64,000 nucleotides of DNA from Paracoccus laeviglucosivorans. GTDB lineage: Bacteria; Pseudomonadota; Alphaproteobacteria; Rhodobacterales; Rhodobacteraceae. The number at the start of each line of letters is the position of its first letter. The first letter of the stretch is position 1. A program made the translations under genes and the position numbers. The DNA is taken from assembly GCF_900182695.1 (NCBI RefSeq), contig NZ_FXTK01000004.1, positions 186,001 to 250,000 on the forward strand. Reading direction: 5' to 3'. Of this stretch, positions 53,600 to 62,967 are shown piece by piece. A model generated the notes under the pieces. It saw nothing but the letters and a program-made list of their open reading frames with translations, did no database searches and was not told where the DNA came from.

Positions 53600-55099
53600 A
53601 TGGAAGAACTTTCGCATTGGATCGACGGCAAAGAGGTCAAGGGCACCTCGGGCCGCTTCAGCGATGTCTATAACCCCGCCACCGGCGAAGTCATTGCGCG
53701 CGTGCCGCTGGCCACCGCAGCCGAGCTGGACGCCGCCATACAAAGCGCCGCCCGCGCACAGGTCACCTGGGCCGCGACCAATCCGCAGCGCCGTTCGCGC
53801 GTGATGATGAAGTTCGGCGCGCTGATCAACGACAACATGGACAAGCTGGCCGAGCTGGTCAGCCGCGAACACGGCAAGACGCTTCCCGATGCCAAAGGCG
53901 ACGTGCAGCGCGGTCTTGAGGTGATCGAGGTCTGCATGGGCGCGCCTGCGATGCTCAAGGGCGAATATACCGACAATGCCGGCCCCGGCATCGACCTTTA
54001 CGCCATGCGCCAGCCGCTGGGCGTGGTCGCGGGCATCACGCCCTTCAACTTCCCGGCCATGATTCCGCTGTGGAAGATGGGTCCGGCGCTGGTTGCCGGA
54101 AACGCGATGATCCTGAAACCGTCCGAGCGCGTGCCCTCGACCTCGATCCTGCTGGCCAAGCTGGCGCAGGAAGCGGGACTGCCCGATGGCGTCTTGCAGG
54201 TCGTGAACGGTGACAAGGAAATCGTCGATGCGATCCTTGACCATGACGTGATCCAGGCCGTGGGCTTTGTCGGCTCGACCCCCATCGCGCAATATATCTA
54301 TGGCCGCGCGGCATCGAACGGCAAACGCGCGCAATGCTTCGGCGGTGCCAAGAACCACATGCTGATCATGCCCGATGCGGACCTGGACAAGGCCGCAGAC
54401 GCCCTGATCGGCGCGGGTTATGGCGCGGCGGGCGAACGCTGCATGGCGATTTCCGTGGCGGTTCCGGTCGGCCAGAAAACCGCCGATGCGCTGATCGAAC
54501 GTCTGGTGCCGCGGATCGAAAAGCTGAAGGTCGGCCCCTATACCGGCGGCGACGATGTGGATTTCGGCCCGGTCATCACCAAGGCGTCGCAGGACCGCAT
54601 CAACCGCCTGATCGCGTCGGGCGTGGATCAGGGTGCGGAACTGGTCATCGACGGCCGCGACCTGAAGATTCAGGGCTATGAGAACGGCTTTTTCTGCGGC
54701 CCGTCGCTGTTCGACCGCGTGACCCCCGACATGGAGATCTATCGCGAAGAGATCTTCGGCCCGGTCCTGACCACCGTGCGCAGCGACAGCTATGAAGACG
54801 CGCTGAAGCTGGTGATGGATAACGACTATGGCAATGGCACGGCGATCTATACCGCCGATGGCGACACGGCGCGCGATTTTGCCAGCCGCGTCAATGTGGG
54901 CATGGTCGGCATCAACTTCCCGATCCCGGTGCCGCTGTCCTATTACAGCTTCGGCGGCTGGAAGAAATCGGCCTTTGGTGACCTGAACCAATACGGCCCC
55001 GATGCCTTCCGCTTCTATACCAAGACCAAGACGGTCACGGCCCGCTGGTTCTCGGGGATCAAGGATGGTGCTGCGCTGAACTTCAAGGCGCTGGACTAA
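53600..55099 (+). CDS. mmsA: CoA-acylating methylmalonate-semialdehyde dehydrogenase
   Basis: 499 residues of the aldehyde dehydrogenase fold. It oxidises (methyl)malonate semialdehyde to propionyl-CoA or acetyl-CoA with loss of CO2, the end of valine and thymine/uracil degradation. The catalytic Cys281 is in GAAGERCMAIS, the family-specific motif, and the NAD region GFVGSTPIAQYIY and PFNFPAMIPLWKM are typical. GGGAGG precedes the ATG. It is divergent from a LysR gene and followed by a terminator. mmsB lies 2.7 kb downstream. Confidence 0.96.
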   Translation: MEELSHWIDGKEVKGTSGRFSDVYNPATGEVIARVPLATAAELDAAIQSAARAQVTWAATNPQRRSRVMMKFGALINDNMDKLAELVSREHGKTLPDAKGDVQRGLEVIEVCMGAPAMLKGEYTDNAGPGIDLYAMRQPLGVVAGITPFNFPAMIPLWKMGPALVAGNAMILKPSERVPSTSILLAKLAQEAGLPDGVLQVVNGDKEIVDAILDHDVIQAVGFVGSTPIAQYIYGRAASNGKRAQCFGGAKNHMLIMPDADLDKAADALIGAGYGAAGERCMAISVAVPVGQKTADALIERLVPRIEKLKVGPYTGGDDVDFGPVITKASQDRINRLIASGVDQGAELVIDGRDLKIQGYENGFFCGPSLFDRVTPDMEIYREEIFGPVLTTVRSDSYEDALKLVMDNDYGNGTAIYTADGDTARDFASRVNVGMVGINFPIPVPLSYYSFGGWKKSAFGDLNQYGPDAFRFYTKTKTVTARWFSGIKDGAALNFKALD

Positions 55100-55112
55100 G
55101 GCACAGCCTTGG

Positions 55113-55150
55113 CGCCCCGCCCGGCCCTAAATGGGGCGGGCGGGGCGTTC
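55113..55150. terminator. Terminator between mmsA and the NCS1 permease gene
   Basis: CGCCCCGCCCG / CGGGCGGGGCG 11-bp stem with a 13-nt loop between convergent stop codons, followed rightward by TTCTT. Confidence 0.75.
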
Positions 55151-55155
55151 TTGCC

Positions 55156-56586
55156 TTAACGATCCGAGGCGCGCAGCAGGTAATAGCACCCGCCCCCGAT
55201 CGCGACCCCGAAGAACCAGCCATAGGTTCCCCACCACGACGGCAGGATCGAGGTGAAGGTCGGCAGGATCGACGAAAAGATCATCCCCACGATCAGCGCG
55301 ATGAACGCCTTGCGATGCCAGCCGTTCTGGAACCGGAATTCGCCATGCTCGTCATAAAGCGCCGCCACATTGATGACGCCTTTGCGGATCAGATAGTAGT
55401 CCACCATCATGATCCCGAAGATCGGCCCCATGGTGGACCCGATGAAGTTCACGAAATGCGTGGCATTGGTTTCCCACGGTGCCCAAGGGTAAAGCACCAG
55501 CGCGATGATCGCCGCGATGACGCCGCCACGCTTGAAGCTGATATGTTTGGGCATGGTGTTGGAAAAGTCGAAGGCTGCGGATACGAAGTTCGCCACCACG
55601 TTGATCCCCAGCGTCGCCACCGCGAATGTCGCCGCCGCCAGCAGTGCAAGGAACCAGCTGTCGAACTTGGCGCTGATCTGGTCGGGATGCAGCAGCACCT
55701 CGCCATAGACATGCCATGCAGCGGTGGTGGTGACGCCTGCGACCAGACAGAATGCCAGCAGGTTCACGGGCAGCCCCCATGCATTGCCGATCCTCAGGTC
55801 ACGCTCGGATTTGCAATAGCGGGAAAAGTCGCAGAAATTCAGGTAAAGCGCCGCGAAATAGGTGATCCAGGTCGCGGCCACCGCCGTCAGCGTGACAAAG
55901 CTGCCGGGTGTGCCGGGAACCCCTGCCGCGCGGGTCGCCTCCAGCAGGACTTCCTGCGGGATTTCCTCGCCAAAGCTGAAGGTGCCGGATTTGATGACCA
56001 GATAGATCGCAAGGATCAGCATCATCACCCAGACCGCAGGCCCGGCCCAGTCCTGAAAGCGGCGCACCGTCTCCATCCCGTTCTGGATGATCAGCAGCTG
56101 CGCGCCCCAGACCAGCAGATAGCAGATCACCTCCAGCGTCGAATGACCCAGGAAATGGCTGGTCTGGTGGAATTCCAGCATCGCGGGATTGCGCAGCAGC
56201 AGCGCCACGATCGCACCCGAAGCGGCAGCGCTTTGCGCCCCATACCAGAAACAGGCGACCACCGCCCGGATCAGCGCCGGAGCGTTGGCGCCGAACGTCC
56301 CGAAGCTTGCGCGGGCCAGCACCGGGAACGGCACGCCGGTCCGCACGCCGGCCAGCCCCACCATCTGCATCAGCGCATAGATCACCAGCGACCCGATGCC
56401 GATGGCCAGCACGAAGTTCACCAGACTGCCACACAGCAGAAACAGGCTGGCGGCCAGATAATAGCCCCAAAGGCTGTGAACGTCCGAAGTCCAGACGTTG
56501 AAGATGGAAAACGCGCCCCATTTCCGGTCTTCGGCCGGGGCAAGGTCTTCGTTGTAAAGGGCTGGAGAAGGATTGTTGATCTGCAT
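55156..56586 (-). CDS. NCS1 family nucleobase/hydantoin-type permease
   Basis: 476 residues with about twelve membrane helices. The N-terminal PSPALYNEDLAPAEDRKWGAFSIFNVWTSDVHSLWGYYLA in pieces and GVPFPVLARASFGTFGANAPALIRA are hallmarks of NCS1 transporters (relatives of Mhp1, PucI and FurA-type carriers of hydantoins, allantoin, uracil or thymine). The substrate cannot be set from sequence. It lies leftward between mmsA and the hydratase/mmsB pair. Because thymine breakdown also ends at MmsA, a pyrimidine substrate is an attractive inference. Confidence 0.9.
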   Translation of the reverse strand: MQINNPSPALYNEDLAPAEDRKWGAFSIFNVWTSDVHSLWGYYLAASLFLLCGSLVNFVLAIGIGSLVIYALMQMVGLAGVRTGVPFPVLARASFGTFGANAPALIRAVVACFWYGAQSAAASGAIVALLLRNPAMLEFHQTSHFLGHSTLEVICYLLVWGAQLLIIQNGMETVRRFQDWAGPAVWVMMLILAIYLVIKSGTFSFGEEIPQEVLLEATRAAGVPGTPGSFVTLTAVAATWITYFAALYLNFCDFSRYCKSERDLRIGNAWGLPVNLLAFCLVAGVTTTAAWHVYGEVLLHPDQISAKFDSWFLALLAAATFAVATLGINVVANFVSAAFDFSNTMPKHISFKRGGVIAAIIALVLYPWAPWETNATHFVNFIGSTMGPIFGIMMVDYYLIRKGVINVAALYDEHGEFRFQNGWHRKAFIALIVGMIFSSILPTFTSILPSWWGTYGWFFGVAIGGGCYYLLRASDR

Positions 56587-56803
56587 GACGTCCCCACGTT
56601 CACTGCACCCGCCTTATGTGGCGGTAAAGTAATGGTAAGCCCGCATCGTTTTGCCGCGAAGGAAATTCCGGCACTTGTCATCTGCCCGTCGCATGTGGTG
56701 CAAAATTCGCGCAACAATCGCCACAGGGATAGGCGCGGGCATGGAAACAGGCAGCAGCTTCGCCAGTTGCACCCCAAGCCCACGCAAGGAGGAACAGGCA
56801 CTT

Positions 56804-57811
56804 ATGTCAGACATGATCATCCGCAAGGAAGGCCGCGCCGGTCGCATCACCTTTGACCGCCCGCAGGCGCTGAACGCGCTAAGCCACGCTATGGCGCTGG
56901 AAATCCATGCCGCGCTTGGCGGATGGCGCGACGATCCTGCGGTGTCTTTGGTCATCATCGACGCTGCAGGGGATCGCGCCTTTTGTGCAGGGGGCGACAT
57001 TGCCGCCGTCTATCGCGCGGGCCTTGACGGGGATCATCAGGTCGGGCGCGATTTCTTTCGCGACGAATACCGCATGAACGCCCGCATCGCGGATTACCCC
57101 AAGCCGGTCGTGGCCTTGATGCAGGGTTTCGTGATGGGCGGCGGCGTCGGCGTCGGCGGTCATGCCAGCCACCGCATCGTCGGTGACAGCACGCAGGTCG
57201 CCATGCCCGAGGCCGGGATCGGGCTGATCCCCGATGTGGGCGGCAGCTGGCTTTTGGGCCACGCGCCGGGACGAGTGGGCGAATATCTGGGCCTGACATC
57301 GGCGCGGATGGGGCCGGGCGATGCGATCTTTGCAGGCTTTGCCGATACCTATCTGCCCGAGGCCGAATGGCCCGCGCTGATCAAGGAATTGACCCGGACG
57401 GGTGACACCGCCGCGATCAAGGGCAAGCCCCGCCCCACCGCCACGCTGGAGGGCGCGGACCTGTCCAGTTTCGGTGGGCGGACGGTCGATGAAATCATCG
57501 CCTCGCTTAAGGCGGCGGGCGATGATGCGGCGCTAAAACCATTGCTGCGTAACTCTCCGCTGTCGATGGCTGCGACGCTGGCACTGGTGCGCGCGGCGCG
57601 GGCCGATCTGGGGGTGCGTGACAGTCTGGCCCGCGAATACCGCTTCACCTATCGCGCGACGGCAGCGGGCGATTTTCTGGAAGGGGTGCGCGCGCAGTTG
57701 ATCGACAAGGACCGCAACCCGCAATGGGCCGCCGACTCCAGCGACACGCATGTCCGCGCGATGCTGGCCCCCTTGGGTGACGACGATTTGAAATGGGAGG
57801 AGAGCCAATGA
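56804..57811 (+). CDS. Enoyl-CoA hydratase / 3-hydroxyisobutyryl-CoA hydrolase family protein
   Basis: 335 residues of the crotonase fold. It has the oxyanion-hole segments DRAFCAGGDIAAVY and VMGGGVGVGGHASHRIVG, the active-site MPEAGIGLIPDVGGSWLL and a long C-terminal extension. The length and the PDVGG stretch fit 3-hydroxyisobutyryl-CoA hydrolase of valine degradation better than a plain hydratase; position next to mmsB agrees. AAGGAGGA precedes the ATG at 56804; the in-frame start at 56651 is rejected. The stop overlaps the mmsB start by 4 bp. Confidence 0.88.
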   Translation: MSDMIIRKEGRAGRITFDRPQALNALSHAMALEIHAALGGWRDDPAVSLVIIDAAGDRAFCAGGDIAAVYRAGLDGDHQVGRDFFRDEYRMNARIADYPKPVVALMQGFVMGGGVGVGGHASHRIVGDSTQVAMPEAGIGLIPDVGGSWLLGHAPGRVGEYLGLTSARMGPGDAIFAGFADTYLPEAEWPALIKELTRTGDTAAIKGKPRPTATLEGADLSSFGGRTVDEIIASLKAAGDDAALKPLLRNSPLSMAATLALVRAARADLGVRDSLAREYRFTYRATAAGDFLEGVRAQLIDKDRNPQWAADSSDTHVRAMLAPLGDDDLKWEESQ

Positions 57812-58683
57812 AAATCGGTTTCATCGGATTGGGCAATATGGGCGCCCCCATGGCGCTGAACCTTGCCCGCGCCGGACATCATGTGCGCGGCTTTGACCCC
57901 GCGACCGCGATGCCCGAAGGCGTCGATGCCGCATCCTCTGCCCCGGATGCCGCGCGGGGTGCGGATGTTGTGATCACGATGCTGCCGAACGGCAAGATCC
58001 TGCGTGATGTGGCCGCGCAGGTAATCCCCGCCATGCAGCACGGCGCGGTCTTGTGCGATTGCTCGACCGTCGATGTCGAAAGCGCGCGCGCCGTGGCCGA
58101 AATGGCCCGGCAAGCCGGGCTTGGCGCGCTGGACGCCCCGGTTTCAGGCGGGATCGGCGGGGCGGCGGCGGGCACGCTGACATTCATGGTCGGCGGCCCG
58201 GATGATGCGTTTGTCACCGTGCAGCCGTTGTTCGACGTGATGGGGCAAAAGGCCGTGCATTGCGGAACGGCGGGTGCGGGTCAGGCTGCAAAGATCTGCA
58301 ACAACATGATCCTTGGCGTCACCATGATTGCCACCTGCGAGGCGTTCGCGCTGGCCGACAAGCTGGGGCTGGACCGGCAAAAGATGTTCGATGTGGTTTC
58401 GACCTCATCGGGCTATAGCTGGTCGATGAACGCCTATTGCCCTGCGCCCGGCATCGGCCCGCAATCGCCCGCTGATAATGGCTATCGCCCGGGTTTCGCC
58501 GCCGAACTGATGCTGAAAGACCTGCGGCTAAGCCAGCAGGCTGCCGAAGGGGCGGATGCCGACACGCCGATGGGCCAGCTTGCCGCTGAACTATATGCCC
58601 GCTTTGTCGAGGATGAAGACGGGAAGGGCCGTGATTTTTCCGCCATGTTGCCCCGGTTCGAGGCGCGTCAGCGGAAAGGCTGA
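57808..58683 (+). CDS. mmsB: 3-hydroxyisobutyrate dehydrogenase
   Basis: 291 residues. It oxidises 3-hydroxyisobutyrate to methylmalonate semialdehyde, the substrate of MmsA. The Rossmann motif GFIGLGNMGAPMA is at 4-16, the substrate motif DAPVSGGIGGAAAGTLTFMVGG in pieces at 109-130, and the catalytic Lys162 is in GQAAKICNN. The ATG overlaps the upstream stop (ATGA) behind a GGAGGAG site. The short C-terminal DFSAMLP segment is typical of the family. Confidence 0.96.
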   Translation: MKIGFIGLGNMGAPMALNLARAGHHVRGFDPATAMPEGVDAASSAPDAARGADVVITMLPNGKILRDVAAQVIPAMQHGAVLCDCSTVDVESARAVAEMARQAGLGALDAPVSGGIGGAAAGTLTFMVGGPDDAFVTVQPLFDVMGQKAVHCGTAGAGQAAKICNNMILGVTMIATCEAFALADKLGLDRQKMFDVVSTSSGYSWSMNAYCPAPGIGPQSPADNGYRPGFAAELMLKDLRLSQQAAEGADADTPMGQLAAELYARFVEDEDGKGRDFSAMLPRFEARQRKG

Positions 58684-58809
58684 TGCGATAAGGCCACGCT
58701 TTTGCCCGATGCCCACACAAATGCCCGTGAGCATGGATCCAGATGAAAGTTGCAATCGTTGTCGGTGGGTAACCATTCATTAAGATCCGAGGCGTAACCT
58801 CTGCCAGCC

Positions 58810-59139
58810 ATGAGACGCAGCCCGCGCAACATATCGATTGCCCTTGCCGTGATCAGCATAACGATCGCTACGGCGGGGGTGGCACAACAATCGAGCGCGC
58901 CGTTAAGCGCGCAGACCGCCATGCAGGATGTGGCGGTCAATCAGCCAGAACGTCCGCAGGTCGGCGAACGTATCTCGCCCGAAAACCTGCACCGCATCAG
59001 CAGACCAGGCCTTTACGGCATCAGCAAATCACCCGATGGCAGCGATTATGGCGTGCTGGAGGGGCGGCTGATCCGCTATGATCCGCATACGATGCAGGTG
59101 CAGTCGATCATCCGCGAAGTCGATCAGATACTGGATTGA
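58810..59139 (+). CDS. Small exported protein, function unknown
   Basis: 109 residues with a signal peptide (RNISIALAVISITIATAGVAQQ) and a mature domain SPENLHRISRPGLYGISKSPDGSDYGVLEGRLIRYDPHTMQVQSIIREVDQILD in pieces. The RPGLYG...Y.V..G.L.R.D..T..V.SI.R..D..LD pattern recurs, from memory, in small exported proteins of Rhodobacterales with no assigned role. No ribosome site stands out. Its stop directly abuts the convergent recN stop. Confidence 0.72.
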   Translation: MRRSPRNISIALAVISITIATAGVAQQSSAPLSAQTAMQDVAVNQPERPQVGERISPENLHRISRPGLYGISKSPDGSDYGVLEGRLIRYDPHTMQVQSIIREVDQILD

Positions 59140-60783
59140 TCAGCCCTGCAACAAGGCGCGCGCGGCATCGCGGGCCGCCTTGGTGATTTCTTCGCCCGCC
59201 AACATGCGCGCGATTTCGTCCACCCGCTCGGTCCGGTTCAGCGCCGCGACATTCGACGTGGTCATGCCATCTGCGACCGATTTCGCTACGCGAAAATGAT
59301 TGCCGCCAAGCGCCGCGACTTGCGGGCTATGTGTGACGACCAGAACCTGCGCCCCTTCGGACAGTCGGGCCAGCCTGCGCCCCACGGCATCCGCCGTCGC
59401 ACCGCCGACGCCCCGGTCGATTTCGTCGAAGATCATCACCAGCGCATCATTGCCACGCGCCAGACAGACTTTCAGCGCCAGCAGGAACCGCGAAAGCTCC
59501 CCGCCCGAGGCGATGCGGTCCAACGGCCCCGCAGGTGCGCCGGGGTTTGTCGCCACGGTAAAGGCCACGGCATCGCACCCCTCGGGGCCCCCTTCCGCTA
59601 CGGTCACAAGGGTTTCGAACACCGCGCGCTCCATCTTGAGCGGCGCAAGTTCGGCTGCCATCGCGGCATCAAGCCGCTTGGCAGCCGTGGTGCGCTGGTT
59701 GGTCAGAGCAGCAGCGGCAGTGCCATAGGCAGCGTCGGCCGCAGCCACAGCTTCGGTCAGGCGCACCAGATCGCCCGCGCCCGCATCAATGCGACCCAGA
59801 CGGGCACGCAGTTCATCGGCAAGCCCCGCCAGATCGTCGGCCAACACGTCATGCTTGCGGGCCAACGCACGCAGAGCGAACAGCCGTTCCTCGGCAGTTT
59901 CAAGATCGCGCGGATCGAATTCCATCGCGTCCAGCGCGGCCTCGACGCCCGAAGCCGCCTCGCCCAATTCGATCAGCGCGCGCTGCAATGCGGCGGCCGG
60001 CGCTTCCAGCCGCCCTTCTGCGCGTTCGGCGGCATTGTCCAGCCAGCGCACGGCGTCCAACATCGCACCTTCGGCGCCTTCGGGTCCAAGCGCCTGCGCG
60101 GCACGGGCCACATCCTCGCGGATACGCTCGGCGCCTTGCATGGCGCGGCGACGGGTGTCCAGCTCGGCCTCTTCGCCCGGCTGGGGGTCCAGTTTGTCCA
60201 GTTCGGCAACGGCGTGGCGCAGGAACTCCTCCTCGCCCTTGGCGGCGGCCAGCGCGGCCTCGGCCTTGGCAAGCGCGGCCCGCGCATCGCGCCGGTCGGC
60301 CCATGCGGCACGCACGGGTGACAGGTCCACGCCCGCGAACGCATCCAGCAGCAGGCGATGACCGCGCGGGTTCAGCAGGCCGCGATCGTCATGCTGGCCA
60401 TGCAGTTCCACCAGCGTTTCGGAAAGCGCCCGCAGCACCTCTCCCGAGGCGCGGCGGTCGTTGATCCAGCCGGTCTTGCGCCCATCGCCCGCATTGACGC
60501 GGCGCAGGATCAATTCGTCCGACACCGGAAAGCCCGCCTCGTCCAGCAGCGCGCGGGCGGGATGGTCGCCCGGCAGATCGAATACCGCGGTTACCTCGCC
60601 CTGCATGGCACCAGCGCGCACCAGATCGGCGCGCCCGCGCCAGCCCAGCACAAAACCCAGACAATCCAGCAGGATGGATTTCCCCGCCCCGGTTTCGCCG
60701 GTCAGGACGTTCAGGCCCGGCTGGAATTCAAGCTCCAGCCGGTCGATCAGCAGCATGTCACGGATGTCGAGATGCCGCAGCAT
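59140..60783 (-). CDS. recN: DNA repair protein RecN
   Basis: 547 residues, an SMC-like ATPase in double-strand break repair. Walker A VLTGETGAGKSILLD is near 27-37, the long central region is a charged coiled coil, and the C-terminal half has the ABC signature ASGGELSRFLLALK and Walker B MIFDEIDRGVGG. It lies 6 bp downstream of bamD on the same strand, the usual alphaproteobacterial arrangement after lpxC. Confidence 0.96.
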   Translation of the reverse strand: MLRHLDIRDMLLIDRLELEFQPGLNVLTGETGAGKSILLDCLGFVLGWRGRADLVRAGAMQGEVTAVFDLPGDHPARALLDEAGFPVSDELILRRVNAGDGRKTGWINDRRASGEVLRALSETLVELHGQHDDRGLLNPRGHRLLLDAFAGVDLSPVRAAWADRRDARAALAKAEAALAAAKGEEEFLRHAVAELDKLDPQPGEEAELDTRRRAMQGAERIREDVARAAQALGPEGAEGAMLDAVRWLDNAAERAEGRLEAPAAALQRALIELGEAASGVEAALDAMEFDPRDLETAEERLFALRALARKHDVLADDLAGLADELRARLGRIDAGAGDLVRLTEAVAAADAAYGTAAAALTNQRTTAAKRLDAAMAAELAPLKMERAVFETLVTVAEGGPEGCDAVAFTVATNPGAPAGPLDRIASGGELSRFLLALKVCLARGNDALVMIFDEIDRGVGGATADAVGRRLARLSEGAQVLVVTHSPQVAALGGNHFRVAKSVADGMTTSNVAALNRTERVDEIARMLAGEEITKAARDAARALLQG

Positions 60784-60789
60784 CGTCGC

Positions 60790-61635
60790 TTACAGCCACT
60801 TGCCCTGAATGACCTGACGGTAAACCCGCGTCAGCCAGCTATCGCCACGCGCCTCGGGCTCTAGCCCGCGACCGCGCAATTGCTTGTAAGCATCGTCATA
60901 GAAGGGCGAGGACTGGAAGTTGTGGCCCAGAATCGCACCTGCCGTCTGCGCCTCATCGTTCAGGCCAAGCGCAAGATAGGCTTCGACCAGACGCATCAGC
61001 GCCTCGGGGGTGTGGGTGGTGGTCTGATATTCCTCGACCACGACGCGGAAACGGTTAATGGCGGCGGTGTAATGCCCGCGTTTCAGGTAATAGCGCCCGA
61101 TCTCCATCTCTTTGGCGGCAAGATGGTCAAAGGCGAGGTCGAATTTCAGAATCGCGCTGCGGGCATATTCGGTGTCGGGATACTGCTCGATCACGTCGCG
61201 CAGCGATTGCAGCGCCTGGAACGTCAGGCCCTGATCGCGGCCCACTTCGTCGATCTGGTCGTAATAGGACAGTGCCAGCAGGTATTTTGCATAAGCCGCA
61301 TCTTCGTCACCCGGATAGGTGTCGATGAAACGCTGGGCCGCGCCACGGGCTTCTTCGTAATCTTTGGCGCGGTGATAGGAATAAGCCTGCATGATCAGCG
61401 CACGCTTGGCCCATTCGGAATATGGGTAAAGCCGCTCGACTTCCGAAAAATAGCGCACCGCATCTTCGGGCTTGGCGCTGTTTTCCAGCTCATACTCGCC
61501 GCGCTTGTAGATTTCCTCAGCAGTGAAACTTTCGAGCGATTCGGGCGCCTTGCTGTTGTTCCCGCCACAACCGGCCAGAAGGCCGAGGGACAGGACCACC
61601 GCGACCAAGGAACCCGCCGATCTGATGCCCGCCAT
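60790..61635 (-). CDS. bamD: Outer membrane assembly lipoprotein BamD
   Basis: 281 residues. The lipoprotein signal peptide has lipobox LLAGC (Cys23 acylated), followed by five TPR-like helical repeats (YKRGEYELENSAKPEDAVRYFSEVERLYPYSEWAKRA in pieces; YPGDEDAAYAKYLLALSYYDQID; YPDTEYARSA). BamD is the essential partner of BamA in outer-membrane protein insertion and works downstream of SurA, also encoded in this window. Leftward, between lpxC and recN. Confidence 0.95.
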   Translation of the reverse strand: MAGIRSAGSLVAVVLSLGLLAGCGGNNSKAPESLESFTAEEIYKRGEYELENSAKPEDAVRYFSEVERLYPYSEWAKRALIMQAYSYHRAKDYEEARGAAQRFIDTYPGDEDAAYAKYLLALSYYDQIDEVGRDQGLTFQALQSLRDVIEQYPDTEYARSAILKFDLAFDHLAAKEMEIGRYYLKRGHYTAAINRFRVVVEEYQTTTHTPEALMRLVEAYLALGLNDEAQTAGAILGHNFQSSPFYDDAYKQLRGRGLEPEARGDSWLTRVYRQVIQGKWL

Positions 61636-61788
61636 ATTCTACCTGCCCGTCGTAATATTTTTCCGCCCCGCTGCCTGAACGCCAGCACGGCCCGGTCGTC
61701 CTAGCACAGAAATTCTGGCTGCGCAAAATGCCAAAACGCGGATTTTCCGACAGGATTGCTCACAAAGCCGAACACCGCCGCCCTAAAA

Positions 61789-62727
61789 TCAGGCGACGGC
61801 GAGCTGGCGCAACGAATGCAGGTGGCTCGTGGCAGCCACGACACCTGCACCGGGCAGCGAACGCTGCATTTCGGGCGTGACCGTGACCCATTCCCAAGCG
61901 TCCGGCGTGGCAAACAGCGCGCGCAGCAGCTTGTTGGTCATCGCATGGCCCGCACGGTGGCCGGTATAGCGCGCCAGCAGCGGCGCACCGGCCAGCGCAA
62001 GGTCGCCCACCGCGTCCAGCATTTTGTGGCGCACGGCTTCGTCCTTGTGGCGCAGGCCGCCGGGCGACAGAATCTTGTCGCCATCGACCACGACCGCGTT
62101 CAGATAGGTCCCGCCAAGGGCCAAACCGTTTTTCTGCATCTGCACGACATCGGCCTGACGGCAGAAGGTGCGGCTGTCCATCAGTTCATGGACAAAGCTG
62201 CCATTGGCCATGTCCAGCTGCTTTTCCTGATGCCCGATCGCGGCATCGGCAAAGTCGATGTCGAAATGGATTTCCAGATGATCGGCGGGGGACAGGCGGG
62301 CAAAGCCTTCGCCATGTTCGACCTGCACCGCGCGCAGTACGCGGATCGCACGCAGGGGCGCTTCGGCCTGATAACGGATGCCTGCATCGATGATGCCCTG
62401 CACGAACGGCGCCGAGGAACCGTCGAGAATGGGCACTTCCGGGCCGTTCACCTCGACCACGGCATTGGTGATGCCGGTTCCGGCCAGCGCGGCCATGACA
62501 TGTTCGACCGTCGAGACGGCGGCACCCTGCCCGTTATCCAGAAGCGTGCAAAGCTGCGACGGCGTGACGGCATTCCAGATCGCGGGGATCCGCGCGCCGT
62601 CCAGATCGCTGCGCACAAAGACGATGCCGTGATCCGCCGGAGCCGGCAGGATCGCAAGCCGCACCGCTGCACCCGAGTGCAGTCCTACACCGCGGAACTG
62701 GGCTTTCTGAGCAATGGTCGTCTGCAT
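61789..62727 (-). CDS. lpxC: UDP-3-O-acyl-N-acetylglucosamine deacetylase
   Basis: 312 residues, the committed zinc-dependent step of lipid A synthesis. The N-terminal FRGVGLHSGAAVRL, zinc ligand His76 in STVEHVMAAL, and the later HKMLDAVGDLALAG with its zinc His and Asp are present; GHRAGHAMTN carries the catalytic His. It lies leftward between ftsZ and bamD. The 240-bp gap to ftsZ includes the ftsZ terminator, so lpxC has its own promoter there. Confidence 0.97.
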   Translation of the reverse strand: MQTTIAQKAQFRGVGLHSGAAVRLAILPAPADHGIVFVRSDLDGARIPAIWNAVTPSQLCTLLDNGQGAAVSTVEHVMAALAGTGITNAVVEVNGPEVPILDGSSAPFVQGIIDAGIRYQAEAPLRAIRVLRAVQVEHGEGFARLSPADHLEIHFDIDFADAAIGHQEKQLDMANGSFVHELMDSRTFCRQADVVQMQKNGLALGGTYLNAVVVDGDKILSPGGLRHKDEAVRHKMLDAVGDLALAGAPLLARYTGHRAGHAMTNKLLRALFATPDAWEWVTVTPEMQRSLPGAGVVAATSHLHSLRQLAVA

Positions 62728-62920
62728 GGTCTTGCCTGCCTGAATCTTCGAATCGTTCTGCCGCCGGGACTTTGCCCTTTTGGTTTACGATGATGAGTTA
62801 GGCGCGGCCCCCCGGACTCTCAATTAACGAATTGTAACGGGGTGAAACAAAGCCGCCCCCTTGCAGGCAAGGTTTTGCTGCGCTGCGGCAAAATGCTGAT
62901 ATGTATAATGAAAAAGGACC

Positions 62921-62943
62921 GCCGAAGCGGTCCCTTTCGTGAA
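62921..62943 (-). terminator. Terminator of ftsZ
   Basis: GGACCGC / GCGGTCC 7-bp stem with a 4-nt loop; on the leftward transcript it is followed by CTTTTT-type U-run (AAAAA at 62921-62925 on the plus strand). Confidence 0.8.
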
Positions 62944-62967
62944 ACATCCGAAAAACTTGTGATCGGA

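Noticed and set aside
53495..54991. In-frame upstream extension of the LysR gene by about 500 codons
   Set aside because: Antisense to mmsA; the LysR family start MDWDDLRIF is at 53494.
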